A stretch of 64,000 nt of DNA, taken from positions 20,859,001-20,923,000 of the forward strand of contig NC_135364.1 of NCBI RefSeq assembly GCF_051622035.1, read 5' to 3'. Position 1 is the first letter of the stretch; every line of letters starts with the position of its first letter. Of the stretch, positions 26,033 through 38,709 are shown piece by piece. The translations under genes and the position numbers were made by a program. The stretch is from Arctopsyche grandis (lineage: Eukaryota > Arthropoda > Insecta > Trichoptera > Hydropsychidae). The notes under the pieces were generated by a model, which was given only the letters and a program-made list of their open reading frames with translations, had not been told where the DNA came from and made no database searches.

Positions 26033-28507
26033 AAGGTATTTTAATACTATCCAGCACTGCAAGTGTTGCCTTAGGTAGTCATTGCCCGGTACTGCAGTGC
26101 ACGGAAATGACTACCTTCATACTATACAGCAGCGCACGTTCAGGCAAAGCAAAATCGGCTTACATACACATTACAGAGCGCGACGATACGGCGCAATATT
26201 GCCTGCCTCTTATCGACGGGTCAATATTGTCACAATATGACGTTTCCGAAAATATTCATATGCGCATGCGCACTTTCGTTAATACGCGTACACTCGCTAC
26301 TATGATGTCACGTCATGCGTGAATATTTCCAGTGGCCAAAGAAAACCAGTTTTACGTGATACGTTACGGTGACATTTACTGCCTTATAAGTATAGATTGT
26401 GTCGATTATAAGTATAGATTGTGTGCTATATACATAGATTGTGTTGGCTATACATGTTACGGAACATACGAATATGTTCATATAGAATGCACTGAATAAT
26501 ATTTTTCGTACTGCTGTTTACGTGCAGCTTCCGGTCTGTGCTCTGCTGTTGATATCAGTAACACAAATTTCTCCACACAGATTTAAGCAAATGAGACAAA
26601 TATTCCTCATTATATATGTACACGTTTAATTATTTAACGTTTAAGCACCTTTAAGTCGCAACTTTCAAACTCGAGACCATAACCATTATGAGGATTTGAG
26701 CCAACGTGACGCTAATATGTGGATTCCACATCGCCCAGAGTGAAAGTGGCATTATGTTAACTATGTACATACATATAGGACACTTCACTATTATTTAATT
26801 ACACTAGTGCGTCCATACATGATTTCGATAGTTATGTAAATGCCGTAGTACGCATATATTTGAATCATTTTATGAATTTTGTGGTATTTCATTAATTTAA
26901 TCTTTCCTCAATTTAGTCATCGAGGATATGAGCCATATTAAGATGTTACATATTAAGATGTTAACATATTACCTATTTCATCATAAATATTTTTAGCATG
27001 TCATATATTCCTCATCAAATTTTATACCACACTGAGGGGAAAATTTGTAAGCTAATCGTTTAATCCCGTTTCTACTCTGACTCAACTGGATGGATGTACA
27101 TAGAATACACATGTACATATAAAGATGTCACGAAAAATCCTTATACATACATATACATATACTCGATGAATAATTCATTGCGGAGCTAAGCGTTTTACAT
27201 AGTTAGATAAGCACAATAACGTCGATGTTACTTTACTTGGAACAGCCGGAAAAATTATAATGCACGGTGCATAGCCGACAGATAAAACAAATCGCACAAC
27301 GATAAAATCACACGGAAAAACAAGAATCGTCAGTTGGAAGCCATTTTTTGGGTTTCGTTCTGTGTAATTTTAATTTAAAACCAGTCCAAAACAAACGGAC
27401 GTGACGTACAACGAAGTGCTAATTTTGGTTGGTTTCATAAAAGACAGTTCGTCCAGGTGTGCTTCGGCGAGCGTGTGCCTAATTAGTTAATAAGGACAAA
27501 ATGGGCTTCAATTAGTGGATTGGGTGGATTAAATTAATGAGTTTTCGCCAAAAAATATTAATCAGTAATAGTTGCGTGATTTTTTTCACATAGACACACC
27601 CCCCTTAATGCAACGTGATGACATGTCACATGATATTAGTGGTGCTATTATGTGTTTTGACACCCTAAAATTAGATCGTCATTGTTTGCCTGTCTCTATT
27701 GGCGAGGTTACATCACAAGTGAAATGGATATATATTGATGAAAGGTTATTGATTTATCCATTCTCTATTCTGAGATCGGGTTCTCTTCATTTTGCTCTTA
27801 TACGGAATTTAGTCACAAGAATATAATTAGGTCCAAACTACAATATACATACATAAAAATAAGTGTGGTACCTATGTATGTATGTATGTATATCATTAAT
27901 GCACCTTTTATTGCAATTATTCAATATAACGTTCACAATTTAAGAAATGTAATGAAAGTAGAAGAGGTTTTTTATCGGTGTCCTGGAATTTTCCAACATA
28001 TACTCATGGATGAACATGTATGTCATACGTTAAGCAGAATAATATCTCATAAGATTTTCAGTAACGATGTATTAGATTCATCGGTGTATTCTTTTTTATT
28101 GAGGTTTAACACATTCCAGAACATTTTTAAACAATGCTGTTAAATAGAAATGAAATGAAAGAAATAGTGTTGTTAGGGATTAATTAAACTAATATTTATA
28201 ATTTGAAGAAAGTATACGTATACAGTTTGGCTCGTGGTATGAAATTTATGATTTCATCGCTTTCGATTTTTAAAATATTTATTCAACGATTGATATTTAT
28301 TTATTCAACGATTGATATCCAATAAAAATATTTATTTGTGGTTAAGATTAAAAAAAACGAATTTTGTTTGTTCTGGTATACAAATTCAGCATCACATAAT
28401 ACATACTTAATCATCAATGAATTCATTGTCATTTCCTACTTTTATTATTTTGCCTTAAATGAAACAGCATATTTCACTAAAAAAATCAATTAATATATAC
28501 AATATAT
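26033..28507. other. No gene supported
   Basis: A CpG-richer patch at 26040-26330 contains an imperfect inverted repeat around AAATATTCATATGCGCATGC and CATGCGTGAATATTT. Short tandem duplications occur at about 26385-26425, 26937-26965 and 28278-28320. No coding evidence was found. Confidence 0.45.
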
Positions 28508-29050
28508 GGCACCTTGACAAAGCCGCGCACGACAATGTCGTGTCGACATATTTTATACCCAATAAAATTAAAACATACTCACAATTAGACATCAGAGTCA
28601 CATGGGTACAACGTAAACAAAAAAAAGTTTTTTGCAAGAGACTAATTAGGGGCCTCATACTGTTCACAAAATTATAAAATAATGTTTGTTTTGTGTTAAC
28701 GGAATATAAAGTTAATGCTCACAAAGGGCAAAAATTTTACTTTTGTAAGACCGTCATAATTTCATAAAGTTTTATGACGGTTGAAGTCTTACCCTAGTAT
28801 GCACCTCCGATGCTTTGCTCAATATTTTGAGTCCTTAAAATATTTGCATTTTTACATAAAGTTAAAGATAACGAATCTCCCGTACCAGTGCTTCTCATTT
28901 TATTTTCAAATAGACCGTTTGTCTCCTATTTTCTTAACTCCTAAAATGAATATCTGTTTTATTAAAATAACAAAAAAAATGTTTTGCGCGGCATTGTCGA
29001 CACCGGTTTGTCGGTGCAGCAATATCGTGCGCGGCTTTGTCGGGTCACCC
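28508..29050. mobile_element. TIR DNA element, non-autonomous, about 543 bp
   Basis: GC-rich termini are inverted around an AT-rich interior. The left end has GACAAAGCCGCGCACGACAA and the right end, read on the minus strand, has GACAAAGCCGCGCACGATAT, preceded by GGGTGACCC. A second inner GC block (GTCGACA...) is also mirrored. Near the centre, 28745-28792 forms its own hairpin (GTAAGAC, CCGTCATAA and their inversions). No transposase frame is visible. The superfamily is undetermined and no target duplication is clear. Confidence 0.6.
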
Positions 29051-29079
29051 AATACATAGTACGATAAGGGTAGCGGATA

Positions 29080-29300
29080 TAGTGGAGAGTGTGGAGAGAT
29101 TGGTCACGTAGCTAGAATAATGGAGAGAAGAAGTATTAAAATGGTACCCGAGAGAATGTACATAAATGGGTGGAAGGAAAGCCGCATATGTGGGGTGAGA
29201 TGGATGATAGTTGCGCAAAACAGAGACGAATGAAAGCGTGTTGGGAAGAACTTCATCCAGCAGTGGATGGTGAATGGCTGTAAGTGATGATGATGAACAC
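29080..29300 (+). pseudogene. LINE reverse-transcriptase 3' fragment, copy 1
   Basis: The translation contains GHVARIMERRSIKM, then CGVRWMIVAQNRDE, a stop, then KRVGKNFIQQWMVNGCK. This is the C-terminal signature (W..AQNR..W.......QQW...G) of insect non-LTR retrotransposon polyproteins. It ends in a TGATGATGATGA tail. The in-frame stop and 5' truncation make it dead. A sister copy is at 35600-35735 on the minus strand. Confidence 0.7.
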
Positions 29301-30222
29301 ATACATACATACATAACGTAGAACTACTTTGTAAAAGTGGAGTAGAATAAAGTAGGGACATGTTAGAATAAGTCTACATAGTATATGATTTATAATGCTT
29401 ATTATTTTTAATTTAAAAACCTTGACCAAAAGCAAAAAAAGCAATTTACATAATAAAACGACGAGCTATAATTTATTCTAAATATTATTCAAATCAAACT
29501 GAAAATTAAAAAAAAAAAAAAACAAAACTCAAATCCGATTAACATCAATCAAAATTCAAATTAATACAATTTTAAAATCAACCGAAAGAGTCATCACACT
29601 ATAAACACATAATGAAACGACAAACAATGATACATTGTGAAAGTTGCATTCGTTGCACCGGCGAAAGGTTAATTTCAAACAACCCATCTATCTGCATACA
29701 CATCTATCCACATCGGGAGCGGACACTCTTCGATCCAGTTTCATTGTTGCAGCGAGACCACAATGGAATTACCGAGAGCACCTGTACAATAACGGTCACA
29801 ATATTACTTGTTGACATGCAAATAAGTGCACTGGCCCGAGGTGCACCAATTTGCACATCAAATCGACTGCACCGATGTGATCGGGAAAGCCCCCCCCTCC
29901 TCCCACCCTCTTCTCATCACTATATTATGTGCATATTAAAATGCGAACTAACAATGCCTCATTTAATTAACATATTCAACGTTGGGAAAATCCGGGGTGT
30001 GTTTGTGTTGGTTTTACAACCCACTATCGCAGTTATGGGTGTTTTCGTGGTATAATTTTAGGACTATGAGAAGCGGTGATATTTACGCGTTTTCTGCCTA
30101 TACAATCAACAGTTGATTGCTTTTATGATTGATTACTTTTAGTGCTTATTAACTGTCTTGAGTGATGGTGTTTGTTATATTGTGTATGTATAGGTATATT
30201 ATATAATACATACAATTTGTAT
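29301..30222. other. No gene supported
   Basis: AT-rich, then moderately GC-rich sequence with one 147-residue plus-strand frame (29612-30055). It lacks domain features or splice context and I do not call it a gene. Confidence 0.4.
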
Positions 30223-30345
30223 CGAAAATGCTCTCATGGCCGGTATGCGTGTATGTATGTCTCATTGTCGAATTTTGTTTTTTATACTTAATATATTCCT
30301 CAAATACATACATGAAGTCGTGGGTTGGTCAGATCCGAATTTAAT
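30223..30345 (-). repeat. Single-arm copy of the foldback element
   Basis: The reverse complement of this segment matches about 6605-6718. Shared blocks are ATGAGAGCATTTTCG, the CATACATACCGG region, ATTTGAGGAATAT and GACCAACCCA. It shows that the foldback at 6515-7750 belongs to a dispersed family. Confidence 0.6.
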
Positions 30346-30414
30346 TATTTGGGAGGTGAATTTTGGTCCTTGCGGTTCATAGAAAATATTCAACCCTAAT
30401 ATTAGATACCAGCA

Positions 30415-30605
30415 ACAATGCATAGTGGTTTGCGGATAATGCTTTCAACTGAGGGGTCATGGGTTCATTACCTGGACCGGTGTCGCTGGCGAGACCTTAG
30501 ATATGTGTGACTCCAGGTGAATCTTTTCCTATCAGAGTTTGCCAATTTATCTGATTTCATCGTTGAAACAGTTCCACCAAATTGGTAACCTATACCCATT
30601 TAGAT
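30415..30605 (+). mobile_element. tRNA-derived SINE, copy 2 (3'-truncated)
   Basis: A tRNA-like head contains GCATAGTGGTTTGCGG (A-box-like) and TGGGTTCATTACC (decayed B box). The family core follows: ATGTGTGACTCCAGGTGAAT, CCTATCAGAGTTTGCC and a TTTATCTGATTTCATCG-like block. The SINE stops where the LINE fragment begins near 30605, so either the LINE landed in it or the two retroposed together. Confidence 0.65.
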
Positions 30606-31478
30606 CTAGATCTATCCCCGATCATACTTTTTCTTATCTTGCTGGTAGCTCTGTATTGAACTGGGTTGAATCTACTGTTGATTTTGGGGTTGCTTTTCAG
30701 AGTGACCTAAGGTTCTCCAATCACATTGATTATGTGTGTTGATCTGCTTCAGAGATGCTAGGGTTTTTTTCGCAATTCCCGACATTCTCATAATCCCATT
30801 GTTCTGAAACTGCTGTATAATGCTCTAGTGAGAAGTATCATGGAGTACGCCTCTATGACCTGGAGTTCTTCAGGCTAAACTCAATCTATTAAACTTAAAC
30901 TTGTCCAAAAACGCTTTCTCCGGCTTCTTTATAAGGATCAATGTGGGATTTACCCATATTTATTTCCATCAAGATTTGTCATGGGTATGGTCAGCTACAC
31001 TTCTCTTGAACACAGGAGGAATTTTGCCTTGGTCAAGTTCTTGTTTTCTATCTTTAGAGGTTTTATCGCATGTCAGTCTATTCTGGCAGAGATTGGCCTC
31101 ATGCTCCGGAAAGTTTGATCTGGACCCCTATTTCATATTTCTCTGGCAAGAGCTGTGGCATATTTTAATTCTCCCATTCCTCGCGGCCTCCGTTTCTTAA
31201 ACTCACTGGATGGTGCAATTGACATTTGTTATATATCTCTGCATTTGTTGCACCGCTTCCTTGCTTACCAACTAGTTATACTTTTATAACTAGTTTTTTA
31301 GTTTTTTCCTCGCGACCAACTAGTTATACTTTTATTTCTTGTAAGAATTTTTATGTCATGTATATATTTTTTTCTTCTATTCACGTATTTTTTTCTTATG
31401 TTCTTAATCTGTTTAGCACACTCGTCGCTTTGGAGCAATCTGTTAGGCGAGTGTTCATGATTAATTGATATAGAATAA
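30606..31478 (+). pseudogene. Jockey/CR1-type LINE reverse transcriptase fragment
   Basis: Successive pieces in shifting frames give the C-terminal part of a non-LTR retrotransposon RT: a LGV-like block read as VDFGVAFQSDLRFSNHIDYV, then SIMEYASMTWSSS, IKLKLVQKRFLRLLYKDQCG, MGMVSYTSLEHRRNFALVKF and HISLARAVAYFNSPIPRGLR. Frameshifts and stops between pieces show it is inactive. The 3' UTR ends in an AATAAAATAAAAT tail near 31478. The N-terminal RT and endonuclease parts are absent. Confidence 0.75.
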
Positions 31479-34400
31479 AATAAAATTTATCGCAAATTTG
31501 AGTTTCTAGAATCTTTTATTTGTTCATTAATATAAATATGCTACCCACTTACATACTCTATAAAAATGTATTAAAAATTTGCTGTATATCAAGTTTCTCC
31601 ATAGATGTCTCTAAGATATGGTATATAAATATAATTGTATTTGTAATGTTTGTATTGAAAAATGTGAAATAAATATAAATTAAATATAATACATACGTAG
31701 CCAGTTTGATAGATGATGGTTCAATTTCTAATAAATGCAAGCTATTTCCCTCATAATACGACAATGATTTATGGGGGTATTTGATTATGTCGGTCAACGG
31801 TAAAAAAAATCAATACTACGTTAAATATTGATTCAAAGTCGACCATTATGCTCGGAGCGAAATCGAAAACATTACGTACATACATATGTACATACATACG
31901 GTAGGTAAACTCGCGACTTCGCTATTGAATGTCGAACTTTTTTATCCAAACATAAAAAAAACTGGCGTGGAAGGTGAGAGCGGAAAATGAAAAACCGATG
32001 CGAGAATTTTCCGGAGGGCCGGAGATAGCGAAGAAAAAGGCCAAAACGAAACGCACGTACCCGAAAAAATGTAAATACATTCGGACGAGAAAAAATTCAA
32101 ACGTGCGAAGATAAGATTATTTGCGGTTAGCTCATCTCGCGTAATGGATATACAGCATGTTCCGTTTCGAATAAAAATCAAAACTCGAACGCGGAAATCG
32201 AAATCGTAAATCGAATTTAATTATAATAGATAATAAGCGCGACCGACAGTATCGAGAGTGCATCTAAATACGTTAGTGCATCAAGATACAAACATTTCAC
32301 GGAGGAGTAGGTACCTATAATATAATTACAGAGAAGAATGTGGACGCTAGCGTGTGCACCTCGGGATTGTCTATACATACATACATATGTATAGGTACAT
32401 GTATATCTATAATTATACCGTATAAGTAATAAAAATAAAAGGAAATTTCTGTATAATAGCGCAAAAAGTTGAACGGGATCGTTTTACGCTTCAAATAAAT
32501 AGTATCACGTTTAAGCGGTATACCGTTGTTGCGAGAGTACTTTGCGATGTCAATTTAGAGCAGCCTGTATAAGGAAAAAATTGTAAGGTGTTCGTATCAT
32601 CAACGAGACTTCTCACACCCCACCATTTCGTTTCGTAACATCGCCTGTTACAGAATTTTCCCTATGGAGGTGTGTTACGTATGGGCATATCTAATATAAT
32701 AAAAGAATTTTAAATTTAAAAAATGTGGATTATTTTATACACTTTATTTATAAAAGTTATTATTGCGTTCTTTTGAAATCTAAAAATGAAAACCCTCAAC
32801 GGAATTCTGCTTTCTTCATATACTATTATATTAGCCTACAAAAACTAACGTCAATTATTAAAACGTTCATGTATATACATACATATGTATTATATATTAG
32901 ACACTTTTGAAAGTCTTGTGTCAGCTTATTTTACGCTTCCAATACTTTTGGGATAAGTCAATGTTCTCGCCAGACCATTTCAGCCAGACGCATTACTTTT
33001 ACTGACCGCTAAGCTAAAATGTAATCGATTTTTAGAATTTGTTATAGTGTTGTCTGGTCTCAGGGCTGGCAAGTGTTGTTAATTGTCGAAATTCTCTAAA
33101 AGTAGTTGTAAAAACATTACTGCTATCGTTTTCCCCCCTGAAAGTTTTGAAAGCGCTGAAACTTCAATTTTATCATGAGAAACATTTTATAGATACAGAC
33201 AACACATACAGTTCAATACAATTTATTTGTACTTTTTTTTTCTGTTACAGAAATATTGGATTTGGTTGATTATTGAAATATTCAAACCCGAAACAAGGTA
33301 TAAATCAGGTTGAATATAAATAATGAGCATCGGCAAATGTTCTGGATAAAATCTAAATACATATGTACATCTACTGGATAAAATCCAAAAGATTTCTTAT
33401 AAAGAAACATTTTTACCTTTTCTTTCAGAAGCAATGAGAGACAAACGAAGAGATAAAAATAATAATAGGTACATATCTATAATATATACAGTTATTTATT
33501 TTTAATGAATGAAAATAAAACACGAAATAAAAAAATAAACATAATAAAATATGAAAAAAATATATACAATAAAGAACACGCGTAAGATCTCAAATTAAAC
33601 AATCCTCAACCGGATCAGCAAATTTTAGATTAAACAAATCTATGTTAGCAGAAATCTGGTTGAAGAGCTTGATTGACCAAACCAACAAATTGGGACGTGC
33701 CACAGGAGAAGAGAACAAACTGCAACAAACTATACCTGAGTTGGCTGAGAGCATTGGAGTTCACTCCTGCAAGAATTTCCCACCAAACCAACCAGTAACT
33801 TTTACAAATGTTTCCCCAAACATACTCTACGTCGTGACTCGAGGGAATTATAACCCAGTGCTCCTAGCAGATAGGCACTAGAATAGAGCCAACGATAGCG
33901 ATCGTAAACTATCATATACATACATAAGTATATCTTAGAAACTTCCTCTGCATTCTCTCAATTAGCACTAGGGCTCCATATAATAGACGAATATTCAAGA
34001 ATGCTTCGTACTTCGTACTTATGCATGTTCATTAAAAATTACAAATAAAGTGCGATACATTAAGAAAATATACTATACATTTAACGCAATGAATAACAAC
34101 TGGATATTAGCTTTTGATTTGAAACTATTGAATGAACTTGTATGATTTTGTTGTTGGAGGACGTCTAACGTTATGCAAGAAAGCAGGATGTTTGCTCTGA
34201 ACGTGAAGTAGATGAGAAAATGAGGGTCATCATTTAATCCTCACATCTCGCTAGCTATGTAGTTTCATTGATCAATTTCGAAAATTCAAGGTGGAATCAT
34301 AAACGTCGCACTTCCACAAAAATTTACCCATGGAATATTCCAGAACCAATTCACTTATGTGGCAGCGATAGATCAATTGGTAGAACGACTGTTAAATTAT

Positions 34401-35599
34401 TTATTCCGATACCATTAGAACTTACTATCACATCACCAAAATGACAGAGTGGTAATATTTTTTTACAACTTAACGAGTGCTCCCAATATGATGCTGGTTT
34501 TCTATGGACATCTATCGTTTAATTTGATTGATGATAGACGTGCAAACGAGTGGACAAGACGAATAGTCAGGCAAGAGATAGCAACGTGCGGAAGACGCAT
34601 TCGATGCTGATCAATGTCGTCTCGGAGGATTGGAAAAAAGAACCAGATACTGTGAGCCGGAAGTTGACAGACAGGTGGAAGACAATCCGTAGACATCTCG
34701 TCAATATCCGTAACGACCGTTGTAATAGACATTCGTTCTGCACGATGCATTTGCGTCGTGCACTTTACTGACAAAACCACATTCCGTGTATTCAAATTTG
34801 AATAAAAGGACAAGGAGTTCATTCTATTGCAATTATTACATATTGATTGTATGTATGTATATGCAGTGATTCAAAACCATTTTTCTTATCACGGATCAAT
34901 ATTGAATGTCTATAGAAGTATTATGCCTCCAACACATTTTACATACATACATATGTACATACTCCACGTCCGTTTAGAACCAGTAAAATTGTGGTATTAA
35001 AAATGCTCATTTCAAATATTACTTCAAATATAGGCATACACAATACACAATTTTATATTTTGAAAATGCGAAAATAAGCTTTTTTTCAATCACGTAAAAT
35101 TTTATAATGGTTTTTGTCGAAAAAATATAATAAAATTAATATTAAATAATCATCATCATCATCAGGGCCGCCGAGAGGGGGTGGAAGCTGAAGTTCCAGA
35201 GACTACTTGAGGGGCCGCGTGTTGGGATATTTGACTGATCGATATTCATATTTTATATTATTCTACATAATAATACATATATTTCTTTAATGCTTAATGT
35301 TTATTATTTTTAGATCCGCGCATTCTTTGTGTCCGTGTGAAATCGTACCTGTACAACCATAGATATATAATACACATAGATCCGCCCTCACGCTTTATAC
35401 TGGTCTCCCTTTTGACGCATGCAAAATACATGGCGCATGCACAGTTTCTCTCAGTAGGTAGGTAGGTACCGCTGCGTCTAGGGAAAAAAACCCTTTTTTT
35501 CCCCAACTTCCCCGCTAGTTAAACCCCCTGCACCCCTCAGTTAGTGAAGACAAGATCTCCGACCAAAATCACACGTCAGGGCCCATCTAGTGTATTATA
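31479..35599. other. No gene supported
   Basis: Gene-poor stretch with microsatellites (31875-31900, 32375-32400, 34845-34860). Plus-strand frames at 33642-33881 and 34550-34771 are less AT-driven than average, and the latter has a basic W-containing segment, but neither shows a recognisable family. A CAGGGCCGCCGAGAGGGGG sequence at about 35163-35181 looks like a hAT terminus. Confidence 0.4.
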
Positions 35600-35735
35600 C
35601 ATCAATGTGTACAACCATTCACCACCCAATGCTGGATGAAAGCCCCTCCAACACGCTTCCACTCGTCTCTGTTTTGCACAACTCGCATCCATCTCACCCC
35701 ACACATTTTCCTAATTTCGTCTACCCAATATACTT
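35600..35735 (-). pseudogene. LINE reverse-transcriptase 3' fragment, copy 2
   Basis: The minus-strand translation has WVDEIRKMCGVRWMRV, then QNRDEWKRVGGAFIQHW. This is the same C-terminal motif as at 29080-29300, here without the internal stop. Only the last part of the element survives. Confidence 0.7.
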
Positions 35736-36767
35736 TTAAATCAGAAAAATGCACCCTAGGCAAAAAATTTATATAATGAAATACATCATCCGTAAAAATA
35801 CCCTGGAAAATATCGAGAAGTACAAATAATATGCCATATCCAAAATTTTCTATAAAATATCGTGGTTCTTTAAAAAATGTGGCTTCTATGACAAAATTTC
35901 CATTAAAATAAATAGCGAATTAATGGAATGACGTGTTGACATAAAATTTCCACTACAGATGAGTAGCACTTTTATGAAATTTTATTAAATTGAATAAAAT
36001 GTTTTTGAAAATTAGCTTTAGGCACGCATAATATTAATTATTTTCGACTACTGTTCTAAAGGTCTATGGACAACAGGTTAAGAGCCTCTGGTATAACGGA
36101 ACCGTCATCGTTTAAAGCAATTAATGTACTTTAAATTGTATATGAACATATTGTATGAATGTACGTTCAATATGAATCACCTTATTACTGACCTGGGTCA
36201 CATTTCCGAGAACATCTATTTGAAATTAATTTTCACGAGTTATAAATACATATGTATAAGAGATAAGAAATAAAATCAATATTGATGATTTTAATCTCTA
36301 CAATATTTGAATTACATAACATTTGAAAAACGATATCGCTCATAACGAACTTGATTCAATGATAACATTATCACTTATAAAATATTGGCTACTATCAATA
36401 TTTAAGGTCATGAACTCGATAGCTCGATTGTAATGGATTTGATTTCAAAATAATAACAACAAATTGGAGTAACGTAGGATAGCATTATAAATTAAAATTT
36501 GACCATTATCGCTGTAATATGTATGTAAATATGTACATAAAATTGCAAATAATTAATAGATATTTATGTACTATTTATATATTGATTGAAAAAGTGATAT
36601 TGTAAAGTCTGGAATAAGAAATAAATACAAAATGAGTATTACCCATTGTAATCTTTCACATCTAAAATACAATAAATATTAATTTCATACAATGTTTTGG
36701 ATTATGTATTTGAATTTGATTACAATAAGTGATATTTCCTATTCCATAAATTTTTAAAAGTACTCAC
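35736..36767. other. No exon seen; possible mitoguardin intron
   Basis: AT-rich DNA following the last visible mitoguardin exon. The next expected exon (starting with a conserved MEAL... helix) was not found here on the minus strand. Confidence 0.4.
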
Positions 36768-37756
36768 CCATGACACCAAGTTGTTGCGGAGTGAGACCAG
36801 GAGTATCGGCAATGACGGAGCTGTTGGCTGGAGCACCGCCTAAAGATCCCGAAGCCAGTGATAGTCTTTCGCTCAAAGCAATAGAAGATCCTGCCCGGCG
36901 GGGACTGCGTGAAGCTCGTCCTGAACTTCCAGACACCGACACCACATCTAAAAAGACAAATTCGTATTCAATTTCATCATATAACATTAAATCTTGATTA
37001 ACATTGATAGTACTACCTCCGTTAGGACTTCGTATTCTTGAGGCACGTAGTCTACGGTAGAATATTTTTCTGAGACGAGGGTCGGAGAGTGTCGGCGCAC
37101 GTCGACGAGCAAGATACCGTGCCAATATTCCAACCATTGCTACGCTTACTCCCATAACACCAACGCTCCATATAGCAACCTGAAAAAGATATATGTAGTT
37201 GTACAATGTATTAAAATATAAACTATTTTTAAGCGGGATCATTTGGGTCAATCTTTGACCTAAATTCATTCTATACTAGTGTTTTTACCCGACTTCGCTC
37301 GGTATTTGTAATATAAACCGCTTAAACATGGCCAATCTAATAGTAAACATTTTATTGAATTTATTTGAATCGTTTTATTTTATTTAAATTTATTTGAATA
37401 TTCATTTATTTTTTGTTTCTACGAATCAAACAAACATACAAAGTCTCTTTCGAAACTACATATTAAGATAAACAAAATAAAGAAGGTTAAATCTATCGCG
37501 GAAAAAAATTAATGAAACGATTAAATATATAATAATAATGTAAAAAATAAATACTATTTTAACAATACTTACAATAGTGGTATATATGTATATAAATAAA
37601 TTAAGCTAAAACATTTTTTTTAAATATATTACATATGAATAAAAATGATATACTAACTTTTTGAGAGGTTGTAAAAGTGACATCCTTCACTGGTAAATAA
37701 ACATGCCAACTCTTGATATTTCTGATGAGTGGATTCAAGTGAGACATCAAAGACAT
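36768..37756 (-). CDS. Miga: Mitoguardin (FAM73), 5' part, three exons
   Basis: Mitoguardin is an outer mitochondrial membrane protein that promotes mitochondrial fusion and lipid transfer at organelle contacts. Exons: 37756-37658 (ATG at 37756, 33 codons), 37179-37017 and 36947-36768; all joins keep frame, giving 147 residues before a split codon. Residues about 34-56 form a single membrane helix (from VAIWSVGVMG), followed by RRR at 58-60. Next come a basic stretch (RRLRASRIRSPNG), a Ser/Arg-rich linker, and LTPQQLGVMG, which I recall as the conserved lead-in to the mitoguardin domain. The last exon ends at a good donor (ATGG/GTGAGT), so the large C-terminal domain must lie further left or outside the window. 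The 69-nt intron 36948-37016 has no stop and keeps frame. Intron 1 holds a Helitron-like repeat. The gene is divergent from the FBXO42-like gene. The identification rests on the membrane segment and motif, not on the missing domain. Confidence 0.7.
37276..37475 (-). mobile_element. Helitron-like repeat family B, copy 1
   Basis: Read on the minus strand it ends with a GC hairpin region (ACCGAGCGAAGTCGGGT) and then ACACTAGT, the CTAGT end expected of Helitrons. A second copy is at 62030-62279. Shared blocks are GCCAATCTAATAGTAAACAT and AGTCTCTTTCGAAACTACAT. The element lies inside mitoguardin intron 1 and carries no coding sequence. Confidence 0.5.
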
Positions 37757-38709
37757 ATCGTCGAGTTTTGCAAGTCAATTCCAGCTGTTTATATTGCGTA
37801 TTGGTAGTGTTCAATACATAAAACTGAATGACAATTCGGGAGGTTATCTGTCAGTGCACTCTCGTGGGGCGGCTAACACATCAATAACTACGCCATCAAA
37901 ACGAGCTGACGCCCCAAAATGCTGTGTAAAAGAAGTTTTCGGATAGAAATTAGCGCTTTGAGAGGAGATATCGGCAGAAGTAAATTGGGTAAGTTAAATA
38001 TTCCCGGGAGTCAGGCCGCACGTAAAACTGCCGAATTACAAACCATTGGCCGAAACACGTCGAATATTGCGTCACATATTACAAAACACGACAGTGTACA
38101 AGTAATGTATTGCGGTTTGTATATGTATTATATTGAATAGTATTATATTTGTATTATTTAATCACGTTAAATGGAACGTATACTTTTATATCGCGTCCTT
38201 TTACTTAACGCCTTACTAAATATATGTACATACATATGTTGAGAATTTTTTGCAGAAACCTATGGTTTTTGTTGGGGTTTAAAACAAATCCAACGTTAAT
38301 TCTCAATGATTATAATATTGTGGTATTTTAACGAATTTTAACATCAAAACAATTGATGTTTAATTACAATATTTTAATTTTTATTTATATTGAATTCTAT
38401 TTCCATTCGAACATTTATTTTTTGCTATGCTATCGTTTGGTAAATAAGATGTAATATACATACAATACTACTATTAGCCTTGGTGCAAACATTTCTGCTC
38501 TTGATAAATAGCTAATTTTTTAAATCCATGAAGTGAGAGATCACTAATTTCGAGATAATTTTCAAACTTGATTGTTGTCGCTGCCTTTTTTTACAACGTT
38601 TATATTATTTATTTCATCTATGAAAAGACGTAAACTCGAACGCGAATATGGTGGCGTTGAAGAAAATAATAATCACAAAAACAAAAGAAGAATAACAATA
38701 AAATCAATA
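37757..38709. other. Mitoguardin upstream region
   Basis: Intergenic sequence between the mitoguardin start and the Helitron. A GC-richer block at about 37840-37925 lies 80-170 bp upstream of the ATG and may include the promoter or 5' UTR. No other gene was seen. Confidence 0.4.

Noticed and set aside
29612-30055. 147-residue plus-strand frame
   Set aside because: No domain, biased composition, no splice or promoter context, and embedded in transposon-rich DNA.
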